From NCBI GenBank assembly GCA_964568975.1, contig CAZMSO010000021.1:1-56177 (forward strand): a stretch of DNA of 56,177 bases, read 5' to 3'. Below, one piece after another: positions 1-7,514 of the stretch (positions are counted from its first letter, which is position 1; every line of letters starts with the position of its first letter). Source of the stretch: CAZADA01 sp964568975 (GTDB taxonomy: Bacteria; Pseudomonadota; Alphaproteobacteria; Caulobacterales; Maricaulaceae). The notes beneath the pieces are model-generated. The model did no database searches and had not been told where the DNA came from. It worked only from the letters and a program-made list of their open reading frames with translations. Position numbers and translations under genes: made by a program.

Positions 1-2546
1 TCGGGCCCGAGCACCCCGACACGCTCATCGCCGTCAACAATCTGGCGGCGCTCTATGACGACACCGGCCGCTTCGCCGAGGCCGAGCCGCTTTATCTCCG
101 CGCCCTAGAGGCCCGCGAGCGCGTGCTCGGGTCCGAGCGCCCCGACACGCTCACCTCCGTCAACAATCTGGCGTTCCTCTACAACGCCACCGGCCGCTTC
201 GCCGAGGCCGAGCCGCTTTTTGTCCGCGCCCTGGAGGCCCGCGAGCGCGTGCTGGGGCCGGAGCACCCCGACACGCTTACCTCCGTCAACAATCTGGCGG
301 CGCTTTACGAGGCAACCGGCCGGTACGTCGAGGCGGAGCCGCTTTATGTCCGCGCTCTGGAGGCCCGCGAGCGCGTGCTCGGGCCGGAGCACCCCGACAC
401 GCTCCTCTCCGTCAACAATCTGGCGTTCCTCTACAACGCCACCGGCCGCTTCGCCGAGGCCGAGCCGCTTTATCTCCGCGCCCTGGAGGCCATTGAGCGC
501 GTGCTCGGGCCCGAGCACCCCGACACGCTCACCTCCGTCAACAATCTGGCGGAGCTCTACCGCGCCACCGGCCGCACCACCGAGGCCGAGCCGCTTTATG
601 TCCGCGCCCTCGAGGCCTTTGAGCGCGTGCTCGGGCCCGAGCATCCCAGCACGCTCATTTCCGTCAACAATCTGGCGTTCCTCTACAACACCACCGGCCG
701 CTTCGCGGAAGCCGAGCCGCTTTTGGTCCGCGCCCTGGAAGCCGGGGAGCGCGTGCTTGGGCCCGAGCACCCCAACACGCTCACCTCTGTCAACAATCTG
801 GCGGCGCTCTATGACGCTGCGGGCCGGACGACCGAGGCGGTGGCGACCCAACGGCTGGCCATGGCGCACTTCGCTGCCGTGCTGGGACGGCGCACCGACC
901 CCGCCATCGCCACCAACGCACGCCTAGCGAGCCGCTTTTATCTCCATCTGCTGAGTGAACTGGAGGACGCGCCGGCGGGGGAGAGCGCACAGGCCGCGGT
1001 GGTCGCGGCCCAGCTCGGCGGGGACACCAGCGCCGGGGCGGCGATTGCGGCCGCCGCCGCCCGGCTGGCGGCGGGCGATGATCGCGTCGGCGGGCTGATC
1101 CGCGAGCGCGATGCGGCGGTGGATCGCTTGGCGGGCCTGCAGGCGGCGCGCACCCAAGCGTTTGTGGACGGGCGCCGCGAGGACGCCGGCCAGCTGAACA
1201 AAGACGTCGCGGCGGCTGAGGCCGCGCTCGACGCCCTCACTGACACCATCGTGGCGGAGTTTCCCGATTATGCCGACCTGATCGCCTTCACGCCGGTGTC
1301 GCGGACAGAGCTGCAGCGAGGTCTTGGCGAAGGCGAAGCGCTGATCACCCTGATTGAGGCGGAGCAGAGCGGGGGCATGGACGCGGCTTGGTTGGCGGTG
1401 GTGACGCGGCGCGATGCGCTCTCGGTGCTGACACTGCCCGCCGCGCCGGAGGTGGTGGCGGCGGATGTGGCGGCCGTGCGCGCCAGCATCGCCTTCGATA
1501 AGAGCGGCCCCGAGCAGCCCTTCGACCACGCCGCCGCCCTCCGGCTCTACACGGGCCTGATCGCGCCGTTGGAGGACCATCTCGCGGGCGTGGAGCATCT
1601 CACCGTCATCGCGGACGGACCGCTGCAATCCCTGCCGCTGGAGGCGCTGGTCACCACCCCGCCCACGGCCGACGCCCCAGCCGCCTGGCTCGGCGCGCGC
1701 TATGCGATCACCACGGTTCCGACGCTGTCGGCTTGGCGGGCCTTGCGCCGGGACGCCGGCGCGGCCCAGGGCTCCGCCCCGCTCTTCGCCATGGGCGATC
1801 CAGCGCTGAAGGACTGGGCGCCCCAGGTGGATGCGGCGCTCTACAGCCAAGCCATCAGCTTAGACGCCTTCCTCACCATGGGCGGGGACATGGACGCCGC
1901 GGCGGTCTGCGAGCTCTCCTCCCTGCCGCAGACCCGCGCCATGGCGCGGGCCATGGCGCGTACTCTTGGCGCAGAGGACGATGCGCTCTTGCTCGGCCCG
2001 GACGCCACCGAAGGCGCTTTGCGGGCCGCTGCGGCTCCGCGCGAGGACGGCCCCTCCGCGCTCAAGGACGCCCGCGTGCTCGCCTTCAACACCCACGGCC
2101 TCACCGCCGGGGAGCTCGCCGGCGCGGCCGAGCCGGCGCTGGTGCTCACACCGCCCTGGTCCTGCGGCGGGGAGACGCCCGACGCCATCGATCCGGCCAA
2201 TGACGGCCTGCTCACGGTGTCTGAGATCGTGGAGTTGGATCTGGACGCCGACTGGGTGCTGTTGACCGCGTGCAACACCGCCGCCGGCGACACCCTGGGC
2301 GCTGAGCCCCTCTCCGGCCTGGCGCGGGCCTTCTTCTACGCCGGGGCGCGTTCGCTGCTCGTCTCCCACTGGCCGGCCGAAGCCAACGCCACGGAGCGCC
2401 TCATCGAAGCGCTCTTCAGCCCCGAGGTCGACGACCTCACCAAGGCCCAGCGCCTCCAGCGCGCCCAAGCCCTGCTGCGCCAGACACCCCGCTACGCCCA
2501 CCCCGCCTTCTGGGCGGCGTTCATGGTTGTGGGCGACACGCTTTGA
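1..2546 (+). CDS. TPR-CHAT domain protein, 5' truncated by the window edge
   Basis: The reading frame is open from base 3 with no start, so the gene begins upstream; about 847 residues are visible. The N-terminal part is a run of 42-residue tetratricopeptide repeats of the kinesin-light-chain type, each with the core GPEHPDTLTSVNNLA and AEPLYVRALEA. Seven repeat starts are spaced exactly 126 bp apart (3, 129, 255, 381, 507, 633, 759). A helical linker follows, then a C-terminal CHAT domain (caspase-like fold). The CHAT His and Cys both look intact: FNTHGLTAG near base 2090 and LLTACNTAAG near base 2265. CHAT proteins are cysteine peptidases or peptidase-like signalling proteins that often use TPRs to bind partners. 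No effector target is recognisable nearby. The unseen N-terminus could carry an NTPase domain. Domain call sure; role unknown. Confidence 0.92.
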   Translation, partial: GPEHPDTLIAVNNLAALYDDTGRFAEAEPLYLRALEARERVLGSERPDTLTSVNNLAFLYNATGRFAEAEPLFVRALEARERVLGPEHPDTLTSVNNLAALYEATGRYVEAEPLYVRALEARERVLGPEHPDTLLSVNNLAFLYNATGRFAEAEPLYLRALEAIERVLGPEHPDTLTSVNNLAELYRATGRTTEAEPLYVRALEAFERVLGPEHPSTLISVNNLAFLYNTTGRFAEAEPLLVRALEAGERVLGPEHPNTLTSVNNLAALYDAAGRTTEAVATQRLAMAHFAAVLGRRTDPAIATNARLASRFYLHLLSELEDAPAGESAQAAVVAAQLGGDTSAGAAIAAAAARLAAGDDRVGGLIRERDAAVDRLAGLQAARTQAFVDGRREDAGQLNKDVAAAEAALDALTDTIVAEFPDYADLIAFTPVSRTELQRGLGEGEALITLIEAEQSGGMDAAWLAVVTRRDALSVLTLPAAPEVVAADVAAVRASIAFDKSGPEQPFDHAAALRLYTGLIAPLEDHLAGVEHLTVIADGPLQSLPLEALVTTPPTADAPAAWLGARYAITTVPTLSAWRALRRDAGAAQGSAPLFAMGDPALKDWAPQVDAALYSQAISLDAFLTMGGDMDAAAVCELSSLPQTRAMARAMARTLGAEDDALLLGPDATEGALRAAAAPREDGPSALKDARVLAFNTHGLTAGELAGAAEPALVLTPPWSCGGETPDAIDPANDGLLTVSEIVELDLDADWVLLTACNTAAGDTLGAEPLSGLARAFFYAGARSLLVSHWPAEANATERLIEALFSPEVDDLTKAQRLQRAQALLRQTPRYAHPAFWAAFMVVGDTL
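3..884 (+). repeat. 126-bp tandem repeat array encoding TPR units
   Basis: Seven consecutive 126-bp units begin at 3, 129, 255, 381, 507, 633 and 759, each opening with a variant of GGGCCCGAGCACCCCGACAC. The first six continue into AACAATCTGGCG and GCCGAGCCGCTTTAT-type blocks. The DNA is conserved even at silent positions, which points to recent duplication or gene conversion rather than old protein repeats. The last unit diverges after the AALYDAAGR segment and leads into the linker. Confidence 0.85.
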
Positions 2547-2587
2547 CCGAAAACACTGATTGGCCAACGACAAGAACTAAGGCCTGA

Positions 2588-3562
2588 TCAAGAATGGCCA
2601 TCACCCGGGAGCAACTCTGCAGCCTCACGCAAGTACTTTCGGATCGTTTCCGCAGTCAAATTAAGATCTAGATTTTGCAAATCACTTTCAATTTCTGAGA
2701 TCACATTACTCCGTGCAGACTCAGGATTATATTTATACCCCGCTATCGCCATGCCCAAAATCAAGCGAAGCATGCTCGTCCGCTCGCGCGCACCGACATC
2801 TTTGATTACATCCGCCTCTAGGGTCAGCGCCTTGCTTGGAGGTTGGTCCCCTTCGCCTACTGACCAATTGCCGCCTACTGCGTCAGTTACGTCCTCAACC
2901 ACTCGGGACGCGCCACGCAAGGGCGCGACTCGGCGAACTTCATCGCCGAGACGCTTTGGAAAATCAAAGCCCATGCGCTCGCAGAATTCGAGAACATCGA
3001 TCGGATCAAGCTTAGCCCTCTCAGATTGTTCCTCAAAGCCCCTCAAAAAAATTTCAACCCAACCAAAATAAGTCCTCCGAACCGGAGACTTTACAGGAGC
3101 CGCGCGAACATGTTCGACGATTACACACCGTGGATCTATATTCATCGCTAACAGCGCGATTTCAGCGATCGTCCAAGACGAAATGCGCCCCCAATAATTA
3201 ATTTCGGCCTGTTCTGCAGATGATTCCAAATTAACACGGAGATCTGCAATAATCTCCGCTGACTTGAGGATATCCCGTGCTTGATTGAGATCAATCACTG
3301 CGAGCGCATTAAGGAATAACTCTTGATAGTGAGTGTCACCACGCCAATTTTTGTGAAAATTACCGCGCAGGTCAGACAGCGTGTCTAGAAGAAAACGGGC
3401 AGCTCTCACCTGGATCGAATCCACAGTACAAGGCGTGCACCTTGCCGGTAGAATCACGTCCCCTGGATAGTTCTCCTCCAGCCAAGCGCGATCACCAAAT
3501 CCGATTTGGACAAATCGAGCCAGGACCAACGGCTTGATACTTTGTGAGCTTCGATGCACCAT
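2588..3562 (-). CDS. Integrase-associated protein of unknown function
   Basis: A 324-residue soluble protein with no signal peptide or membrane segment. A central WTIAEIALLAMNIDPR segment (about residues 132-147) and a C-terminal block, GMAIAGYKYNPESARS then ISEIESDLQNL and TIRKYLREAAELLP, resemble a family I have often seen beside tyrosine integrases in alphaproteobacteria. No catalytic motif is visible, and the C-terminus looks like a helical DNA- or protein-binding module. Base composition is clearly lower in GC than all neighbours, with many AT-rich codons, indicating transfer. The integrase gene ends 91 bp upstream on the same strand. The start is the ATG at 3562; its ribosome site is weak, though a TTGACA-like box lies about 30 bp upstream. 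Function not known. Confidence 0.75.
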   Translation of the reverse strand: MVHRSSQSIKPLVLARFVQIGFGDRAWLEENYPGDVILPARCTPCTVDSIQVRAARFLLDTLSDLRGNFHKNWRGDTHYQELFLNALAVIDLNQARDILKSAEIIADLRVNLESSAEQAEINYWGRISSWTIAEIALLAMNIDPRCVIVEHVRAAPVKSPVRRTYFGWVEIFLRGFEEQSERAKLDPIDVLEFCERMGFDFPKRLGDEVRRVAPLRGASRVVEDVTDAVGGNWSVGEGDQPPSKALTLEADVIKDVGARERTSMLRLILGMAIAGYKYNPESARSNVISEIESDLQNLDLNLTAETIRKYLREAAELLPGDGHS

Positions 3563-3653
3563 CTGCGACCAATTTCGGCAATTCGAGAATTTGTCAAACT
3601 CTCAGCGGCGCTACCCATGGGGAATTGTTGCGCTGCCGATGCCTGTACTCGCC

Positions 3654-4850
3654 CTAGGCCGGATTGGAGGGATGATTGGTCGCATACCACGCCCAGGCGG
3701 CCATGAGGTCCCGGCGCTTCTCAAAGAGGTCGCCACGCCGATAGGCCGCCTCAACGCGGCTTTCGATCTGATGCGCAAGCGCCATCTCGCAGACCTCGCG
3801 TGGGAAACTGGTCTCTTCCGCCGCCCAGTCGCGAAAGGTCGAGCGGAACCCATGCGCTGTGACGGCAACCTTCATTCGCCTCAGCACCATCAAAAACGCC
3901 ATGTCTGAGAGGCCGCGGTCGAGCGCTTGTCCGGGAAACACAAACATCGACTGAAGGCCGAGGTCTCTGATCTGGTTCAAGAGAGCCAACGCTTCGTGCG
4001 CCAAGGGCACCCGGTGTTCCTGCCCTGTCTTCATGCGCTCGGCCCCGATCGTCCACACGCGCTCCTCCAGGTCGATCTCCGACCACTGCGCCTGGATCAC
4101 CTCGCGTGTGCGCGTTGCAGTGAGGATGAGGAATTCAAACGCCTTTCGCGTGACCACGTTCAGTTCGCACACGCGCAGCATCGCCATGAACTCCGGCAAC
4201 TGCGCATAGGGGAGAGCGGCGTGGTGGCGGTCCCGTTTGGGCTGTTTCGGCAAGCCGAGCGTCACCGTGCGCGTCGGGTTCTCGCCCGGGTAAAAGCCAG
4301 CCGCCTTCGCCCAGTCGAGGACGGCACCGATGCGCTGCCGGACGCGGCGCGCTGTCTCGGGTTTGGCGAGCCAAATCGGCTGCAGGACTGACAGCACCGC
4401 GGGCGTGTTCACCTGGTCAACACGCAGGTCTCCAATAACGGGAAACGCGTACGTCGAGAGCGTGGTGAGCCACTGCGCAGCATGCTTGGCGTTTCTCCAT
4501 GCGGCGACGTTCTGTTTATGAACTTGCCGCGCTGCCTCTAAAAAAGTCGGAATCTCCCGTTTCGCCGCCCTGCCGGCGATCGGGTCTCCACCCTCCCGAG
4601 CCACTCTGCGCAATTCGACGGCGCGCTCGCGCGCTTCAGCGAGAGAGACCAGCGAAACGCCGCCAAGGCCAATGTCGCGCCGCCGTCCCTGGACCACTGT
4701 CCGCAATACCCAACGCCTCGCGCCGGACTTGTCCACGAGCAGGTAAAGACCGTTCCCGTCGGCGTATCGCCCCGGCGTCTTTGCCGACCGCACAAACGCC
4801 GCCGACAGCGCGCGGTCCGGATGCTTACCGGATTTAATCGCCAATTCCAT
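3654..4850 (-). CDS. P4-type tyrosine site-specific integrase
   Basis: A 398-residue recombinase that cuts and joins DNA through a tyrosine to move a mobile element into or out of the chromosome. Domains: N-terminal arm-type DNA-binding domain (DUF4102-like, residues about 5-95, with KTPGRYADGNGLYLLV), core SAM-like domain (about 105-190), and C-terminal catalytic domain. Catalytic residues are visible: Arg in LTATRTREVIQAQW, HGFRSTFRDW (HxxR), ALAHQI, and the nucleophilic Tyr in AAYRRGDLFEKRR. Length is normal and the frame intact, so it may be active. The only probable cargo here is the unknown gene at 2588-3562, so the element is either very small or a remnant. No tRNA is recognisable next to it. 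Confidence 0.95.
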   Translation of the reverse strand: MELAIKSGKHPDRALSAAFVRSAKTPGRYADGNGLYLLVDKSGARRWVLRTVVQGRRRDIGLGGVSLVSLAEARERAVELRRVAREGGDPIAGRAAKREIPTFLEAARQVHKQNVAAWRNAKHAAQWLTTLSTYAFPVIGDLRVDQVNTPAVLSVLQPIWLAKPETARRVRQRIGAVLDWAKAAGFYPGENPTRTVTLGLPKQPKRDRHHAALPYAQLPEFMAMLRVCELNVVTRKAFEFLILTATRTREVIQAQWSEIDLEERVWTIGAERMKTGQEHRVPLAHEALALLNQIRDLGLQSMFVFPGQALDRGLSDMAFLMVLRRMKVAVTAHGFRSTFRDWAAEETSFPREVCEMALAHQIESRVEAAYRRGDLFEKRRDLMAAWAWYATNHPSNPA

Positions 4851-4862
4851 CCCTCAAAACAG

Positions 4863-4879
4863 CCCACATTTTTTGTGGG
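4863..4879. promoter_or_regulatory. Inverted repeat just upstream of the integrase gene
   Basis: CCCACA and TGTGGG arms of 6 bp flank a five-T loop, 13 bp upstream of the integrase start codon. Its position suits an operator, a recombination core or a transcriptional hairpin. Only the symmetry is seen; the role is inferred. Confidence 0.3.
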
Positions 4880-5291
4880 ATGGAAGCGCACTACATCGGA
4901 TGTGCTGGGAGCGTCAAGCGGCAGAACCTCCTGCATTCACTTGGCTTTTCGGTCTTCATTGGACTTCGGCACGTTCCAGCAAGGCGGACTGTCTCTCCGC
5001 CACATCCTCACGCAGCGAAGCGGTAGGACAAACCAAAAGGGGCGGCGGGCGCCGCCGATCACCGGAGTTCGAACTGTCTCGCCAACGCTGCGCCAGGACG
5101 TTGCCGAAAGCGATGTTGACGGCGGAGCCGGTTTCCGCCTGACGGCCAAGGTGACGGCCACGGCCGCGACGTCCCGCTTCAGCGTCACCCCAACGGCGTT
5201 CGCGCCCACACAAGCGACGCGAACGTCCACGGCCCCTCGAGCCATCGCGTCGGGCGGCCGCCGCACACGACCGGCGCGCGGCCGTTCGGCG
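4880..5291. other. Gene-free stretch between the integrase and the S9 peptidase
   Basis: About 410 bp without a convincing gene. Open frames exist on both strands but lack ribosome sites and recognisable domains, and their codon patterns differ from the neighbours. I looked for a tRNA 3' end as an attachment site and did not find one. The right border of the mobile patch probably lies here because GC content rises to the genome norm within it. Confidence 0.4.
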
Positions 5292-7373
5292 TTACTCGCT
5301 CCTGTCGTCGGTCTCCGTGTCGTCGGTCTCCCCGTCGTCTTTGTGTTGTGCGGGGTCGTATTTGGCGAACCAGCCCATAATGTTGTTGGTCTTCGCGATC
5401 AGCCGGCTCGGCCGCCCGGCGATGTAATGGGGCGAGCCCGGCACCCGGATCAGCGCGGTGTCGACGCCGCGCATTTTCAGGGCCGTGTAGAATTGCTCCG
5501 CCTCCCAGGCCGGCGTGCGGAAATCCTCTTCCCCCACCATCATCAAGGTGGGCGTCGTAACATTTTGAACGCGCATGATCGGGGAGTGTTTGAGATAGGC
5601 CTCAGGGTCCTCCCACGGGTCAGCGCGCACCCAATGGCGGCGCACCACTTGGGCGATGTCCGCCGCCAGCGCCATCGTCATCCAATTGATCACGGGCTTA
5701 ATCGAGGCGGCCGCCGCAAACCGGTCCGTGACGCCCACAATCCACGCAGTGAGGATGCCGCCGCCCGAACCGCCCGTAACGAACAAGCGCTCGGGGTCGA
5801 CATAATCGCGCGCCACCAACGCATCGACGACGCTCATCAAGTCGTCCACATCCTCGCCGGGGTAATTCAAATCGATCAGCTGGGCGAACTCTTCGCCATA
5901 GCCCGTCGAGCCGCGCGGGTTGACATAGACCGTCACATAGCCTTCCGCGGCGTAGCGCTGAATCTCGGCGGAGAAAAACGGCCCATACATCGCAAACGGC
6001 CCGCCATGGATCTCAAGCACCATGGGCGAGTCGCCATTCGCCTCAAACCCATGGGGCAACGCGACCCAGGCCTCGATCTCGCGGCCGTCAAAGCGGGACT
6101 CCACCGTGATCTCCTCCAGCCGCGCCATGTCGAGATGGGGCAGGAGATCGCTGTTGAGGTCCGTCATCACGCGACCTTCCGCGCCCTCCGTGCGCACGCC
6201 GACCTCCGCGGGGCGATCCGCAAAGCCGCGCGTGTAGGCGAAGGTCGCCCGCCGGCCGCGCGACACTGAAAAGGACGCCGCTGCGTAAGGGCGCCCAATA
6301 GACGTCCCGCCGAGCCCGGTGGCGACGGTCGTCGTCGAGCCGTCGAGGCGCACTTCGACAAGATCAATGCCGCCCTCATTCTCAACTTGGGCGATGATGC
6401 GGTCGCCACGCCAGGCGATGGCGTCGATGGAGCGGTCGAGATCCGTCGCCAACGCGCGGGGCTCCGAGCCGTCGGCGTTCATGACGTAAAGCCGGGTGTG
6501 CTGGTAAGACACCACCTCGTCGTCAAAGCCGAGATACGCAATGCGCGCGCCGTCCGCGGAGACCGTGGGGCTGACGTCGGGACCATCCCGGTCAGTGAGC
6601 TTCTCGCGGCTAAGATCAGTGAGCTCAACGGCGTAAATGTCGCTTTCGATGGGATCGGCCTCGCGATCGGGGGCGTCATTGCCGACGACAAGCAGCGTGT
6701 CAGCGTCAAGCCACGCCGGCGCGCTGAAGCCGGCCTCCCCGTCCGTCACTTGGCGCGGCGCGCCGCCTTCGGCCGGCACAGTGTAGACGTGGTCAGCCCC
6801 CTCTTTGAGATAGCCGACGCCGTCAAAGCGGAACATGAGGTCGTCGAAGACGCGCACTGGCGGCGACCAGTCCGCCCCTTCCGGCGCGCTCGGCGGCTTG
6901 GCGAAGCTCGGCGCGTCGGCGGGCGTGAAACGCGTAAAGGCGATGGTCTCGCCATCGGGCGACCACACAGCCTGGCGCGGCGCGTGCTCAAATCGGGCGA
7001 GCGAAAAGCTGGTCCCGTCGTCCATGAAGCGGACGCGCAGCTCGGGCCGCCCATCCGCGGATGTGGTGTAAAGAAGCTTAGACCCGTCGGGGGACCAGCG
7101 CGGCGCGCCGGCGGATGCGCCGCCATGAATAAGCGGGCGATGCGCCCCGTCGGCTAGGCTGATCATCCACACATCGCCGCGGATTTGGTCCGTTTGGCGA
7201 TCCATAGACCGGCGGACGTAAACCACAGTCCCCCCGTCCGGGGAAATCTGCGGGTCGTCGGCGTATTCAAGATCAAACACCCGCTCGGCGGTGAACTTCC
7301 GCGCGTCGTCGTCCGCCATCGCGCCCGTCGCCGTCAGCAGCGCCAGGCCTGCAGCCGCTCGGTGTGTCTTCAT
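5292..7373 (-). CDS. Exported S9 family prolyl oligopeptidase-like serine peptidase
   Basis: A 693-residue enzyme with an N-terminal signal peptide (MKTHRAAAGLALLTATGAMA, probable cut before DDD), so it acts in the periplasm. Residues about 25-400 form a TolB/WD40-like beta-propeller with repeated PDG motifs (ISPDGGTVVY, WSPDGSKLLY, WSPDGETIAF). The C-terminal alpha/beta hydrolase domain carries the triad: Ser in VTGGSGGGILTAW (about residue 536), Asp in VGEEDFRTP, and His in PGSPHYIAG. The family removes or cuts short peptides, often dipeptides or acyl-aminoacyl ends. It stands about 140 bp from an S46 dipeptidyl-peptidase on the same strand, which suggests shared peptide scavenging. Substrate specificity cannot be read. 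Confidence 0.93.
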   Translation of the reverse strand: MKTHRAAAGLALLTATGAMADDDARKFTAERVFDLEYADDPQISPDGGTVVYVRRSMDRQTDQIRGDVWMISLADGAHRPLIHGGASAGAPRWSPDGSKLLYTTSADGRPELRVRFMDDGTSFSLARFEHAPRQAVWSPDGETIAFTRFTPADAPSFAKPPSAPEGADWSPPVRVFDDLMFRFDGVGYLKEGADHVYTVPAEGGAPRQVTDGEAGFSAPAWLDADTLLVVGNDAPDREADPIESDIYAVELTDLSREKLTDRDGPDVSPTVSADGARIAYLGFDDEVVSYQHTRLYVMNADGSEPRALATDLDRSIDAIAWRGDRIIAQVENEGGIDLVEVRLDGSTTTVATGLGGTSIGRPYAAASFSVSRGRRATFAYTRGFADRPAEVGVRTEGAEGRVMTDLNSDLLPHLDMARLEEITVESRFDGREIEAWVALPHGFEANGDSPMVLEIHGGPFAMYGPFFSAEIQRYAAEGYVTVYVNPRGSTGYGEEFAQLIDLNYPGEDVDDLMSVVDALVARDYVDPERLFVTGGSGGGILTAWIVGVTDRFAAAASIKPVINWMTMALAADIAQVVRRHWVRADPWEDPEAYLKHSPIMRVQNVTTPTLMMVGEEDFRTPAWEAEQFYTALKMRGVDTALIRVPGSPHYIAGRPSRLIAKTNNIMGWFAKYDPAQHKDDGETDDTETDDRSE

Positions 7374-7514
7374 GGCGTGCTCTCCGCGTCGTTCGTGAGT
7401 GTTACAATGTTACGTGACACGACGGCGTCGGCGCGGGCAAGGCCACGCCGGCGCCGCGGCGACGCACAGCCGCGCCCGACGCGCCCAGCGTCGGCGCGCG
7501 CGTCAAGATCGGCC

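Noticed and set aside
3..884. The 126-bp direct repeats considered as a CRISPR-like or noncoding repeat array
   Set aside because: Repeats are contiguous with no spacers, in frame, and encode clear TPR units.
5041..5110. A GTTCGAA-like stretch considered as a tRNA T-arm near the integrase
   Set aside because: No matching acceptor stem, anticodon arm or CCA-proximal pairing could be built on either strand.
4821..6269. Long plus-strand open frame across the integrase upstream region into the S9 peptidase
   Set aside because: It is antisense to the peptidase C-terminus, has no domain, and reflects the high GC content that removes stop codons.
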